DNA of 64,000 nt, from the NCBI RefSeq assembly GCF_002305895.1, contig NZ_CP022203.1:1528501-1592500 (forward strand). Direction: 5' to 3'. The notes beneath the pieces are model-generated. The model saw only the letters and a program-made list of their open reading frames with translations, was not told where the DNA came from and made no database searches. Each line of letters begins with the position of its first letter. Position 1 is the stretch's first letter. Position numbers and translations under genes: made by a program. Below are positions 10,699 to 19,127 of this stretch, piece after piece. Source of the stretch: Corallococcus macrosporus DSM 14697 (GTDB lineage: Bacteria; Myxococcota; Myxococcia; Myxococcales; Myxococcaceae).

Positions 10699-11184
10699 AT
10701 GCGCTCGCGCCGGGCCGTCGTCTTCCTGGGGCTGCTGGCGGGCGGGCTCGCCGCGTCCGGGTGCCTGGGCTCGGTGCCCTTCCGGCCCAGGGCCTACGAA
10801 GAGGCGGTGCGCGTGGCGTCCTTCCAGGTGGACTTCCGCCAGGACGGCACCGGCGTGTTGGATTTGGACCTGCGGGTGACGAACCCCGCGTCGGACGCGG
10901 CCACGCTGGCGGCGGTGGACTTCACGCTGCGGGTGGACGGGCGCCGCGTGGCGGTGGGCACGCAGCAGGTGGCGGCGCCCCTGGCCGAGGATGGCAGCGC
11001 CCCGCTGCGGGTGCTCTTCCCGCTGGCCAGCGCACGCGCCACGGGCGGGCCGGAGCCGGTGCCCCGGCGCGTACAGGTGGAGGGCGGGGTGGTGCTGCGC
11101 TTCGGGGGCACCGAGCGGCGCGCGCCCTTCCAGGCCGAGCGCGTGCTGCCGTTGGCCTGGGTGCCGCCGCTGAGCGGCGACTGA
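10699..11184 (+). CDS. LEA14/WHy-type lipoprotein
   Basis: The 161-residue protein has a signal peptide with lipobox (LAASGCLGS). Its single domain, LDLRVTNPASDAATLAAVDF then TLRVDGRRVAVG and a later V-rich strand, is characteristic of LEA type 2/WHy beta-sandwich proteins. In bacteria these are small envelope lipoproteins of unclear role, and the plant homologues act in desiccation tolerance. It is cotranscribed with the upstream kinase (one base between stop and start). Confidence 0.7.
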   Translation: MRSRRAVVFLGLLAGGLAASGCLGSVPFRPRAYEEAVRVASFQVDFRQDGTGVLDLDLRVTNPASDAATLAAVDFTLRVDGRRVAVGTQQVAAPLAEDGSAPLRVLFPLASARATGGPEPVPRRVQVEGGVVLRFGGTERRAPFQAERVLPLAWVPPLSGD

Positions 11185-11282
11185 CGCGGCCGGCGCTCAC
11201 GTCAGTGGGGCCAGTTTCACCCATGCGGTGACACGGGAGTTGTCCGTTGCTGGCGGAGTGCAGGACGTGGCAGCGTGTGGGT

Positions 11283-11855
11283 ATGTCGCCTTTCCGACGA
11301 TATGTCCTTCCGATGTCCCTGGGGGTGCTGAGCGCCGCCAGCGCGCTGGCCGCGGCGAAGTCGCCGCCGCCCGAACCCCCGGCTCCCACGCGCAAGGTGG
11401 ACCCGACCAAGGCGCAGACGGAGGAGTGGCTGCGCGAGCACATCGAGGCGTGGAACGACTCGGAGGTGCACGTCACGGTGAAGGACTGCCGCGTCATGGT
11501 GTTGGACAAGCCCCGCGAGCGGACGGAAATCGTCGACCTGCGCGGGCTGCTGCTGCCCATCGAGGTCATCCGGCTCAACGGTGGGAACGACGCGACGCTG
11601 CGGCTCCGCGTGAAGCAGAAGCACACCGGGACGTACTCCATGTTCCGCAAGTGCAGCGCGGAGAACCGCTACTGCGCGGAGCCCACCGGCAAGTTCCAGA
11701 GCCTGCCGTACGTCGACCTCTCCGTGACGTCGGTGCGGGACTTCGTCCCCGGGCGCCAGACGGACGTGGACAAGAGCCTGCGGCTGGAGCGGGCGCTGGA
11801 GCACTACTCGAAGCTTTGTGGAGCGATGGAAGATGCGCGCAACCGGCTCTTCTAG
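11283..11855 (+). CDS. Secreted protein of unknown function
   Basis: The start at 11283 gives an Arg-containing n-region, a hydrophobic core and an AxA cleavage site (SAASALAAAKS), so it is likely exported. The 190-residue protein has a Pro-rich mature N-terminus (KSPPPEPPAPTRKVDPTKAQ). A compact domain follows with Cys residues in VTVKDCRVMVL and FRKCSAENRYCAEP, perhaps disulphide-bonded. I know no family for it. It overlaps the next lipoprotein gene by 23 bp, indicating an operon. Confidence 0.6.
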   Translation: MSPFRRYVLPMSLGVLSAASALAAAKSPPPEPPAPTRKVDPTKAQTEEWLREHIEAWNDSEVHVTVKDCRVMVLDKPRERTEIVDLRGLLLPIEVIRLNGGNDATLRLRVKQKHTGTYSMFRKCSAENRYCAEPTGKFQSLPYVDLSVTSVRDFVPGRQTDVDKSLRLERALEHYSKLCGAMEDARNRLF

Positions 11856-12699
11856 GGTGGGGGCGGTGGGGCTGGCGGCGTTGCTCCTCTCCCACGCGGG
11901 CTGCAGCACGACGTCCGAGTACGTGCGCGGCCCGCGCCTGCGAGAGGTGCCCCTGGGGGAGACGCACCGCGACGCGCTGGAGAGCGTCGTGGATGGGTCC
12001 TACGTCGGCCGCGTCGCGGTGAAGCGCACCACCTGCACCGAGGTCTCCACCGAGTTCAGCAAGAATCGCATCGACACGACGACGAGTCCGCCCATGGACT
12101 CGTTGCTCGCCGGGCTCGCGATGCTCGGGGGCGGCGGGCTCCTGATGTCGATGTCCGACGGCGAGTCCGAGGACGAGGACATCGACCTGCCGATGACGCT
12201 CGGCGTGGTGCTGGCGCTGGCCTCCATCTACCCCCTGGTGACGGCGCTCACCGACGAGGACGTCACCCGCGCGGAGGTCGCCACCGGCGAGGTCGAGGCG
12301 GAGCGCTCCCAGCGCTGCGAGGACCGGACCTTCGCGCTCTCCGGCCCGCTGCACTGGAGCGTCTCCCTGGGCGCCGCGAAGCGCACCGGGCGCACCGGCA
12401 AGGACGGCGCGGTGGCGCTGCGTCAGCCGCTCAGCGAGCTGGTGGAGCAGGCCATCACCGACGAGGCCAGCGTCCGCCGGCTCGTCGCCGGGCGGGGCAT
12501 TGGCTTCCGGCTGGAGCTGGAGCGCGCCCCGGCGGCGGACTTCCGGCTCGACTCCAAGGCGCTGCCGGACAGCTACTTCCGGCGCTTCGCGGACGCCTAT
12601 GGGCGGCAGCTGGGTGGCGGCGAGCGCGCCCGCTTCGAGAACTGCGAGCTCATTGGCAAGTCCGCGCGCGAGACGCTGGAGTGCTACTGGTCCCAGTAG
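11833..12699 (+). CDS. Lipoprotein with internal membrane-like segments, function unknown
   Basis: ATG 11833 produces an Arg-containing signal peptide ending in a lipobox (LLLSHAGCSTT). The 288-residue protein has two hydrophobic stretches, LLAGLAMLGGGGLLMSM and MTLGVVLALASIYPLVTALT, separated by an acidic loop (SDGESEDEDIDLP). Several Cys residues occur in its C-terminal part (ENCELIGKSARETLECYW). Glycine-rich hydrophobic hairpins like this occur in envelope lipoproteins with membrane-inserting loops. It is cotranscribed with the preceding secreted protein, and no family is recognised. Confidence 0.6.
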   Translation: MRATGSSRVGAVGLAALLLSHAGCSTTSEYVRGPRLREVPLGETHRDALESVVDGSYVGRVAVKRTTCTEVSTEFSKNRIDTTTSPPMDSLLAGLAMLGGGGLLMSMSDGESEDEDIDLPMTLGVVLALASIYPLVTALTDEDVTRAEVATGEVEAERSQRCEDRTFALSGPLHWSVSLGAAKRTGRTGKDGAVALRQPLSELVEQAITDEASVRRLVAGRGIGFRLELERAPAADFRLDSKALPDSYFRRFADAYGRQLGGGERARFENCELIGKSARETLECYWSQ

Positions 12700-12720
12700 C
12701 GCCTGGGGGGGGCCGGCGCG

Positions 12721-12737
12721 GGGCGGGTGTCCCGCCC
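12721..12737. terminator. Terminator hairpin between convergent genes
   Basis: GGGCGGG and CCCGCCC form a perfect 7-bp stem around a 3-nt loop, in the 42-bp gap between two convergent genes. Flanking GGCC/GGCC blocks can extend the pairing. Confidence 0.5.
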
Positions 12738-12741
12738 GGCC

Positions 12742-14094
12742 TCAGCTCTTCGCGGTGGCCTGCTCCTCGCGGCCGGGCTCGCGCGCCAGCCCGTCGCGGG
12801 CGTCCTTGGTGATGCCGGACTTCCCGCGTGACATGCGCACCCGGTCGATGCGGGGGCCTTCCTTGGACGCCACGACGAACTGCCAGCCGTTGTAGGCGAA
12901 GCGCTCGCCCACGTCGGGCAGGTGGCCCGCCATGGAGGAGAGGAAGCCGCCCAGCGTGTCGAAGTCGCCCTCGGGCAGCGGGAAGCCGAAGCTCTGGGTG
13001 AAGGCGTCCACCTCCAGCGCGGCGTCCACCAGGAAGCTGCCGTCGGCCAGCTTCTCCACCTGCTTCTCCTCCACCTCGAACTCGTCGCCGATGTCGCCGA
13101 CGATTTCGCGGAGGATGTCCTCCAGCGTCACCACGCCCATGAAGCCGCCGTACTCGTCGACGACGATGGCCATGTGAATCTTCTGCTTCTGCATGTCCCG
13201 CAGCAGGTCGCCAATGGGCTTCATCCACGGCACGAAGTGCGCGGGGCGGATGATGTCGTGCAGGACGATGAGCTCGGGGTGCTGGAGCAGGGGGATGATG
13301 TCGCGCGCGTGCAGCACGCCGATGACGTGGTCCACGTCGTCCCGGTACACCGGGATGCGGGAGTGGTTCTCCTCCGCCAGCAGGCGCAGCAGCTCGTCCG
13401 TGTCGACGGTGATGTCCACCGTCACCACCTCCGTGCGCGGCACCATGACGTCGCGGCAGCGCTTGTCGGACAGCTCGAAGATGGAGCGGATGAGCTGCGG
13501 GGCGCTCTTGTCGACCTCGTTCTTCGCCGCCTGGGCGGCCAGCAGCTTCTCCAGCTCCTCCAGCGGCGGGGGCGGCGGCTCGAAGCGCAGCGTGCGGCCG
13601 AAGGTGCGCGCCATCAGGTTGAGCAGGGCCATGGCCACGCGCATGGGCGGGTAGAGCACCGTCACCAGCAGCGCGGTGAAGCCCGACAGCCGCAGCGCCC
13701 AGCGCTCCGGGCTGCCGTTGGCCAGGCCGCGCATGGTGACTTCCATGAGCGTGGCCAGCACGCCCACCAGCAGCGCGCCCGCCGCGACGGTGGCCACCGG
13801 CAGCCACTCCGCGTCGCCATAGCGGCTGAAGTCCAGCATGCGCGGCGGGACGAAGGCGCCAATGGCCGCGGCTTGGAAGCCGCTGAGCACCATGCCCAGG
13901 CGCAGCGCCGTGGCCACGGGCTCGCGGTCCGTCTTGTGGCGGAGCACCCGGCGGGTCGCGCGACCCGGTTGCGAGTCCGCCAATTCCTGCGCGCGCAGGT
14001 CGGACACGCCGTACAGCGCGGACTCCGAGGCGGCGACAAGGGCCCTGACGAAACTCAGCGCCAGGCAGGCGACCCAGAGGGTCCAGGTAGGCAT
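12742..14094 (-). CDS. CNNM/CorC-type membrane protein (DUF21-CBS-CorC_HlyC)
   Basis: The 450-residue protein has the full architecture of 'hemolysin family' transporters. An N-terminal DUF21/CNNM membrane domain (TLWVACLALSFVRALVAASE, VATVAAGALLVGVLATLMEV) is followed by paired CBS domains (VMVPRTEVVTVDITVDTDEL, IPVYRDDVDHVIGVLHARD, MAIVVDEYGGFMGVVTLED). The C-terminal CorC_HlyC domain contains FGFPLPEGDFDTLGGFL. Homologues are linked to magnesium/cobalt efflux or homeostasis; the old haemolysin label is not supported. It is divergent from the next gene with a 54-bp shared promoter region. Confidence 0.88.
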   Translation of the reverse strand: MPTWTLWVACLALSFVRALVAASESALYGVSDLRAQELADSQPGRATRRVLRHKTDREPVATALRLGMVLSGFQAAAIGAFVPPRMLDFSRYGDAEWLPVATVAAGALLVGVLATLMEVTMRGLANGSPERWALRLSGFTALLVTVLYPPMRVAMALLNLMARTFGRTLRFEPPPPPLEELEKLLAAQAAKNEVDKSAPQLIRSIFELSDKRCRDVMVPRTEVVTVDITVDTDELLRLLAEENHSRIPVYRDDVDHVIGVLHARDIIPLLQHPELIVLHDIIRPAHFVPWMKPIGDLLRDMQKQKIHMAIVVDEYGGFMGVVTLEDILREIVGDIGDEFEVEEKQVEKLADGSFLVDAALEVDAFTQSFGFPLPEGDFDTLGGFLSSMAGHLPDVGERFAYNGWQFVVASKEGPRIDRVRMSRGKSGITKDARDGLAREPGREEQATAKS

Positions 14095-14148
14095 AGAGCC
14101 CTGTTCTTATCCCGTGCTAAGGGTCCACACCACTGCGCTGGAGCCCTG

Positions 14149-14928
14149 ATGTCCGCTCGCATGTACGTCGTTGGAGCACTCCTGGCACTTCTCGTCCCGG
14201 CGCTCGCCGGTGCGTGGCCGGTGGACCTGTCGGTCCCCCTGGAGCCGAAGAAGGAGCGCTTCCACAAGCTCGACACCGTGGACTGGGTCCAGGTGGAGGA
14301 TGCCTCCGTGGCGGAGGCGGAGCTGCTCCCCGGGAGCAACGAGCTGTTGCTCACCGGCCAGAAGGAGGGGCGCACGCTGCTCCTCCTGTACGCGGGGGGG
14401 CGCTTCGCCGTGTGGCGCCTCACCGTGGGCTCACCGCCTCCGGAAGACGCCGCGCCCCGGCTGGCCGTGGCCCGCAAGGCCTGTCCGGACCTGAACGCGA
14501 CCACCGGCGCGGAGCGCTCCCTGAGTGCTTCGGTGAAGGACTCCAAGTGCAGGCTGGCGCTGCTGGAGCTGCTGAAGACGGACGCGTTCATGGCTCGGGA
14601 CCTGGCGCTGACCTTCGACGTGGCCATCCTCCAGGAGCAGCTCGCGTCGGTGGGAGAAGGGCTCGAGCCGCTGGGGCTGGCGGCCAGCTACAGCGGCGCG
14701 GGCGTGGTGGTGTCGGGCTCGGCGTCTCCGGAGGTGCACCGCAAGGCGCTGTGGGAGCTGTTCTTCCGCTCCGTGGGCCGGGTGCCGCTGAATGACCAGA
14801 TTGAGGAGGTGAGGCCGCCCGAGCCCACCGACGCCGGCGCGCCGGACGCGGCCATGCCCGCGGTGGCGCCGGCGCGCGAGATTCCGGTGGAGGTGCTTCC
14901 TCCGCCGACGAAGCCGCGCAAGCGCTGA
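14149..14928 (+). CDS. Secreted protein with pilus-assembly/secretin N-terminal-like domain
   Basis: The protein has a signal peptide (LLALLVPALAGAWPVDLSV). Residues about 25-100 resemble the N-terminal domain of CpaC/RcpA secretins (FHKLDTVDWVQVEDASVAEA, LLLTGQKEGRTLLLLY). A second Cys-containing region (KACPDLN, KDSKCRLALLELLKTD) and a BON-like segment (ASYSGAGVVVSGSASPEVH) follow. The C-terminal tail is Pro/Ala-rich (PEPTDAGAPDAAMPAV). There is no secretin pore domain and no other pilus gene nearby, so this is a stand-alone periplasmic relative whose partner is unknown. The start at 14149 was chosen for its signal peptide; the much longer open frame upstream is the shadow of the opposite gene. 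Confidence 0.7.
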   Translation: MSARMYVVGALLALLVPALAGAWPVDLSVPLEPKKERFHKLDTVDWVQVEDASVAEAELLPGSNELLLTGQKEGRTLLLLYAGGRFAVWRLTVGSPPPEDAAPRLAVARKACPDLNATTGAERSLSASVKDSKCRLALLELLKTDAFMARDLALTFDVAILQEQLASVGEGLEPLGLAASYSGAGVVVSGSASPEVHRKALWELFFRSVGRVPLNDQIEEVRPPEPTDAGAPDAAMPAVAPAREIPVEVLPPPTKPRKR

Positions 14929-14983
14929 AGGCACGGCGGCCTCCAGCGGCCGTCTCCCCACGCCGGGGCTCGGGAGCCGCGCC

Positions 14984-16819
14984 TCAGCGGACGCTGTCCA
15001 GGTACGCGCGGTGGCTGTTGGAGAACTCGAAGTTCGTGAACGCGTCCCAGTTGATGGACCAGGTCATCAGGCCCTTGAAGCCGGGGTATCCGGCGGGCGT
15101 GCGCAGCACGTAGGTGCCGCCGAAGGACTGGCCCTTGAGCAGGTAGTCGAGCGCCCTGTGCACGTTGGCCGGCGTCGTGTACCCGCCGCCCGCCGCCTGC
15201 GGTGACGAGGGCAGGCCGATGAGCACCTGGTCCGGCCGCAGCCCCGGGAACATCGCCTGGGGATTGCCGCCGACGGGGAAGCCCAGGAGCATCATCTCCG
15301 CCATGGCCACGTGGAAGTCGGGCGTGCTCTGCGCGTAGGCCCGGCCGTCCAGCGCCATGACGGTGCCGGTGTTGTAGTGCTGCACGTGCAGGTACGTCAG
15401 CCTGTCTCGCAGCGCGTGGATGACGGGCAGGTACGCGCCCCAGGGGCCGCCGTACGCGGACATGCCGCCTTGGACGTAGGCCGTCTCGGGCGCCATGGTG
15501 AGCATGAAGCCCGGGCCGTTCTGGTTGAGGAGCTGGCGCGTGGCCTGGATGACGTTGGTGATTCGCGGCGTGGTGGGGTTGCGGAAGTCGGTGTCGCCGC
15601 CGTTGAGCGACAGCGAGCTGCCCTCCAGGTCCAGGTCCAATCCGTCGAAGCCGTAGGTGTCGATGAGGGCCTGCAGGGTGGTGACGAAGTCCTGCCGCGC
15701 GGTGGCGTCATCCAGGTGGACGGTGCCGTTCGCGCCGCCAATGGAGATGAGCACCTTGCGGCCCTGGCTCTGGAGCAGGGCGATGTCCGCCTTGAAGTCC
15801 GCGACGCTCGAGTTGTACGGCGTGAAGGCCATGCGGCCGGAGCCCGGGCCACCCACGGGCTCGGCGAAGGCGACCTGGATGACGTCGAACTTCGCGGAGA
15901 CGTCCCGCAGCCGGATGTTCGTCGAGCCGTTGTCGAAGTTGTGCCAGTAGCCCACGATGATTCTGTTCCCCGCGGGCGGCGTCCCCGTCGTCGTCGCGGC
16001 GACGCTGTTGCTCGCCGCCGAGCGGTTGCCCGCCGCGTCCCGCGCCTTCGCGGTGAAGGTGTAGGTCGTGTTCGCCGCCAGACCCGTCACCGTGACGCTG
16101 GTCGCGCCCGTGGTGGTCGCGGACGCGGTGCTGCCTCCGTTGACAAAGACCTCGTAGCCGGTGACGCCCACGTCGTCGGTGGACGCGGTCCAGGCCAGCG
16201 ACACGCTGCTGTTGCTCACGCCGGTGGCGCGCAGGGCGCCGGGCGTGGAGGGCGGGATGGTGTCCGGCGCGGGGCGTGGGGCGGTCGTCACGCTGTGCGC
16301 GCTGCTCGCCGCCGAGCGGTTGCCCGCGGCGTCCCGCGCCTTCACGGTGAAGGTGTACGTGGTGTTCTCCTGGAGGCCCGTCACCGTGACGGTGGTGGCG
16401 CCCGCCGTCGTCGCGGAGGGGGACGTGCCCGCGTTGGTGAAGACCTCGTAGCCGGTGACGCCCACGTCGTCGGTGGCGGCGCCCCAGGACAGTGACACGC
16501 TCGCGTGTGTCTTCGCGGTGGAGGTGAGCGAAGGCGGCGCGGAGGGCGCCTGCGTGTCCGGAGGGGGATTCCCGGTCCGCTCCAGCCAGAGCGCTGGCGT
16601 GTTGGGCGGCTCCCAGCCCACGAGGGAGCGATGCGACTGGCGACAGTCGTAGCCCTTGCCGCCATGAGAGACGAGGTCGCCCACGGTGTACGCGGTGTCG
16701 GGCGCCCACGCGCCCCGGTCCGCCGCCAGGACGTGCGCGGGGAGCAGGACGCTGAGCAGCGTGGTGAGGACCACCAGGGCGACGAGCCCCGCCCGGTGGA
16801 GGTGTCCTGGAAGCGACAT
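14984..16819 (-). CDS. Secreted GH18 chitinase with CBM5/12 and two FN3 domains
   Basis: The 611-residue enzyme has a signal peptide (residues 1-32). A CBM5/12 chitin-binding module follows at about 36-82 (WAPDTAYTVGDLVSHGGKGY, aromatic W38, Y44, W69, W78). Two fibronectin type III domains occupy about 93-180 and 188-278. The GH18 barrel (about 286-606) carries the catalytic DGLDLDLE (392-399), with Glu399 as the acid/base. YWHNFDNGSTNIRL and FMLTMAPETAYVQGG are typical of bacterial endochitinases. It probably degrades chitin of fungal or arthropod origin outside the cell. The two FN3 domains are near copies of each other. Confidence 0.94.
   Translation of the reverse strand: MSLPGHLHRAGLVALVVLTTLLSVLLPAHVLAADRGAWAPDTAYTVGDLVSHGGKGYDCRQSHRSLVGWEPPNTPALWLERTGNPPPDTQAPSAPPSLTSTAKTHASVSLSWGAATDDVGVTGYEVFTNAGTSPSATTAGATTVTVTGLQENTTYTFTVKARDAAGNRSAASSAHSVTTAPRPAPDTIPPSTPGALRATGVSNSSVSLAWTASTDDVGVTGYEVFVNGGSTASATTTGATSVTVTGLAANTTYTFTAKARDAAGNRSAASNSVAATTTGTPPAGNRIIVGYWHNFDNGSTNIRLRDVSAKFDVIQVAFAEPVGGPGSGRMAFTPYNSSVADFKADIALLQSQGRKVLISIGGANGTVHLDDATARQDFVTTLQALIDTYGFDGLDLDLEGSSLSLNGGDTDFRNPTTPRITNVIQATRQLLNQNGPGFMLTMAPETAYVQGGMSAYGGPWGAYLPVIHALRDRLTYLHVQHYNTGTVMALDGRAYAQSTPDFHVAMAEMMLLGFPVGGNPQAMFPGLRPDQVLIGLPSSPQAAGGGYTTPANVHRALDYLLKGQSFGGTYVLRTPAGYPGFKGLMTWSINWDAFTNFEFSNSHRAYLDSVR
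15970..16520 (-). repeat. Tandemly duplicated FN3-coding segments inside the chitinase gene
   Basis: Two blocks of roughly 270 bp encode FN3 domains that share long identical stretches, such as ENTTYTFTVKARDAAGNRSA against ANTTYTFTAKARDAAGNRSA, and DDVGVTGYEVF in both. The nucleotide sequence is also nearly identical in these parts, pointing to a recent duplication or to gene conversion. Confidence 0.65.
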
Positions 16820-17022
16820 GGAGACGGCCTTTCGGCTGAGGGGATGGGTGGGCCCGGAGGCACCGCCCCTCAGAGAGCGGCGCGAGCTATTTTTCGGGTC
16901 AAACTCGGTTTGCGGGTTTGGGGGGGGCCTTGGCGTGTCGCGGGCATGCGGTATGACGGGAGGCTCTCGTCCTTCGCCGCGGCGCGTGCGCCGGCCGCGG
17001 CCGCTTCCCGTGGAGGAGCCCG

Positions 17023-18018
17023 ATGCATCTGGTGGTCCGGTTGACGACGCAGGCCCTGGCTTGGAGCCTGACGCTGCTGCCCCTGGCGGCGTCCGCGCAG
17101 TTCGACGACGTGGATTCCTTCCCGTCCGCGGAGCCGGAGCGGGGCTGCCCGAAGCGCCCGGACATCGTGCCCTTCACGGCGCGCAACCTGGTGGGGCTCT
17201 CGGGCGCGGGTTGGCTGGCGCACCAGGCCGTCATCCCGGAAGCGAAGGACCGCTACTTCTCGGAGGCCGAGCGCGACCGCTCCGGCGTGAAGCTGGTGCC
17301 GGCGGAGGATGACGTCCGCAAGCTGGGTGCGCCGGACCCGGCCGTGCCGCTGTGGGTGTTCGGCAAGGCGGACGCGGCGCCGTGCCGCGCGGTGCCCGTG
17401 GTGTGGTGGGCGGTGCGCATGGGCACGGACGCGGACCGCAAGACGTACCTCATGTCCGAGTTGCAGGTGGAGTGTGACGTGCTGCCGCCAGGGCGCTTGT
17501 CGGGCACGCCGGTGGCGCTGCGCCAGAAGGACGCGCCCACGGGCTGCAAGCTGCGCCGCGCCGACGACAACGCCAACAGCGCGGAGGGGCGGGGGCTGCC
17601 GCTGGAGCTGGCGGACGTGCTGCCCGAGCGCGCCTGCGAGGCGCCGGAGTGCGAGCGCAAGTGGGAGATTTTCAGCAGCCGGTGGGATGACGGCAGCGCC
17701 GTGTTCGACATCGCGGCGTCATGGATGAAGCGCGACGGGAAGAAGGACCCGTGTGAGTGGGCCACGGAGGACTACACCACGCTGCTGCTGCGGCCCGCAG
17801 GGGCGCTGGCGCCGGTGCCGCTGCGCTCCGGCGGCGCCTTCTTCGGCGCGCTCTACGACAGCACCGGGCTGCGCACCGTGCTCAGCCGCGACATGGGCAC
17901 GCTCAACGTCCACGACGCCGCCAGGCCCAAGGCGGCGCCGAAGACGGTGCGTTACGGCAGCCCCACGGAGGAGGAGCTGCTGAACGCGAAGCGCACGCTG
18001 TCGCCGTGCAAACAGTAG
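17023..18018 (+). CDS. Secreted protein of unknown function
   Basis: The 331-residue protein has a signal peptide (WSLTLLPLAASAQFDD). The mature part contains many Cys residues (RGCPKRPD, PCRAVPVVWW, QVECDVLPP, GCKLRR, RACEAPECERKW, DPCEW, LSPCKQ), which suggests a disulphide-rich extracytoplasmic protein. No family is recognised. It starts 203 bp from the divergent chitinase and ends 75 bp before the DUF4150 gene. It may therefore be the last gene outside the secretion cassette rather than part of it. Confidence 0.6.
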   Translation: MHLVVRLTTQALAWSLTLLPLAASAQFDDVDSFPSAEPERGCPKRPDIVPFTARNLVGLSGAGWLAHQAVIPEAKDRYFSEAERDRSGVKLVPAEDDVRKLGAPDPAVPLWVFGKADAAPCRAVPVVWWAVRMGTDADRKTYLMSELQVECDVLPPGRLSGTPVALRQKDAPTGCKLRRADDNANSAEGRGLPLELADVLPERACEAPECERKWEIFSSRWDDGSAVFDIAASWMKRDGKKDPCEWATEDYTTLLLRPAGALAPVPLRSGGAFFGALYDSTGLRTVLSRDMGTLNVHDAARPKAAPKTVRYGSPTEEELLNAKRTLSPCKQ

Positions 18019-18093
18019 CGGCGGTTGAGTGGTATCCCCCTTGGCGCGCGCCGGGAGATGATTCCCGCTCCCGTGCGCGGGAAGGGGGGCGGC

Positions 18094-18558
18094 ATGGCCA
18101 ATACGGTCGGGGTCAACAAGATGTCCGTGGTGACCAAGGACTCCAACGGCGTCTCCGTCGCGTTTCCAGACGTCTGCAAGACGCCCAGCCCGGCGGGCCC
18201 CCTCCCCCTGCCGTACCCGAACGTGGCGCGCTCCGCCGACACCGCTCATGGCAGCAAGACGGTGACCGTGGAGGGGACCCCCTTGTGCGTGAAGGACTCA
18301 AACTTCAGCACCAGCACGGGGGATGAGGCTGGAACGGCGGGGGGCGGTGTCGTCTCTGGCAAGACGAAGGGCAAGGCCGAGTTCGTCAACTTCTCCTTCG
18401 ACGTCCAGGTCGAGGGGAAGAACGTGGCGCGGGCCCTGGACCTGATGCTGCACAACGACAAGAACACGCCTCCGTTCCCGCTGATGCAGCCGCCCGTGAT
18501 GGCGGCTGGCCTGGGCTTGGGCAGGTGCAACTGCCTGGTCTGCGAAAAGGAGCTGTAA
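18094..18558 (+). CDS. DUF4150/PAAR-like type VI secretion tip protein
   Basis: The 154-residue protein shows the DUF4150 pattern: VAFPDVCKTPSPAGPLPLPY, then NVARSADTAHGSKTVTVEGT, a conserved SNFSTSTGDEAGT block, and a tail ending in CNCLVCEKEL. DUF4150 proteins are PAAR-like: they cap the VgrG spike of type VI secretion systems and recruit effectors. ATG 18094 follows a GGGG-rich ribosome site. The gene opens a run of co-directional genes that ends with a nuclease toxin and immunity proteins, as expected for an effector-delivery module. Confidence 0.85.
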   Translation: MANTVGVNKMSVVTKDSNGVSVAFPDVCKTPSPAGPLPLPYPNVARSADTAHGSKTVTVEGTPLCVKDSNFSTSTGDEAGTAGGGVVSGKTKGKAEFVNFSFDVQVEGKNVARALDLMLHNDKNTPPFPLMQPPVMAAGLGLGRCNCLVCEKEL

Positions 18559-18576
18559 CGCGCAGGGGGGATGTCC

Positions 18577-19113
18577 ATGGCCTCACACGACCATGACGCC
18601 GGACGCACGCCTCCTCGGGCGGAGGAGCCCATCCACGGCACGCTCATTGGCCAGGTCGTCGGCCGGGGGCGAGGCGGCACGGTGCAGGTGGACTTCGAGG
18701 GCAACCGCCATGGGCCGCTGGAGGCCCGGCTCCCGCTCGTGGTGGATGAGGCCACGTTGCTTCGGGCCATCGAGGCGCGGCAGGAGGCGGTGCTCTGCTT
18801 CGAGCGGGGCTCGCCGTCGCGCCCCGTGGTCCTCGGTTTGCTGCAACCGCGCAGTGAGACACCCCTGCTGGATGCCCTGCTCGAAGCGCCCGGGGACGCG
18901 CGCCAGGACGGGGAGGTCGCCATCGTCGCCAACGGACAGCGAGTCCCCATCAAGGCGCTCCTGGACGGTGCCACCGAGGAGCTCGAGCTTCGCTGCGGCA
19001 GGTCCAGTCTGGTCCTGCGGCGCAATGGCCAGATTCTGCTTCGAGGTGAGCACGTGCTCGTCGACGCGGGCCAGGTGCTGCGCCTTCGTGGCGGCAAGAC
19101 GCAGATCAACTAG
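18577..19113 (+). CDS. DUF6484 protein, type VI secretion associated
   Basis: The 178-residue protein has an N-terminal segment (HGTLIGQVVGRGRGGTVQVD) and a domain with PLEARLPLVV and AVLCFERGSPSRPVVLGLLQ. It ends in the characteristic parallel-repeat tail RSSLVLRRNGQILLRGEHVL ... LRLRGGKTQIN. This matches DUF6484 proteins, often found beside VgrG/PAAR genes, whose tail resembles VgrG-type beta-helix repeats. ATG 18577 has AGGGGG six bases upstream; ATG 18571 is the alternative. It sits between the tip protein and the TIGR02270 gene in one transcription unit. Confidence 0.75.
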   Translation: MASHDHDAGRTPPRAEEPIHGTLIGQVVGRGRGGTVQVDFEGNRHGPLEARLPLVVDEATLLRAIEARQEAVLCFERGSPSRPVVLGLLQPRSETPLLDALLEAPGDARQDGEVAIVANGQRVPIKALLDGATEELELRCGRSSLVLRRNGQILLRGEHVLVDAGQVLRLRGGKTQIN

Positions 19114-19127
19114 GAGAGGGGCGTGAC

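Noticed and set aside
12922-14148. Long in-frame extension ahead of the secretin-like protein
   Set aside because: It reads antisense to the CNNM/CorC gene, gives repetitive Arg/Gln/Val sequence, and the real product has a clean signal peptide starting at 14149.
14929-14983. Possible terminator between the secretin-like gene and the chitinase
   Set aside because: Only short, interrupted pairings (ACGGC/GCCGT with a mismatch inside) could be found, too weak to list.
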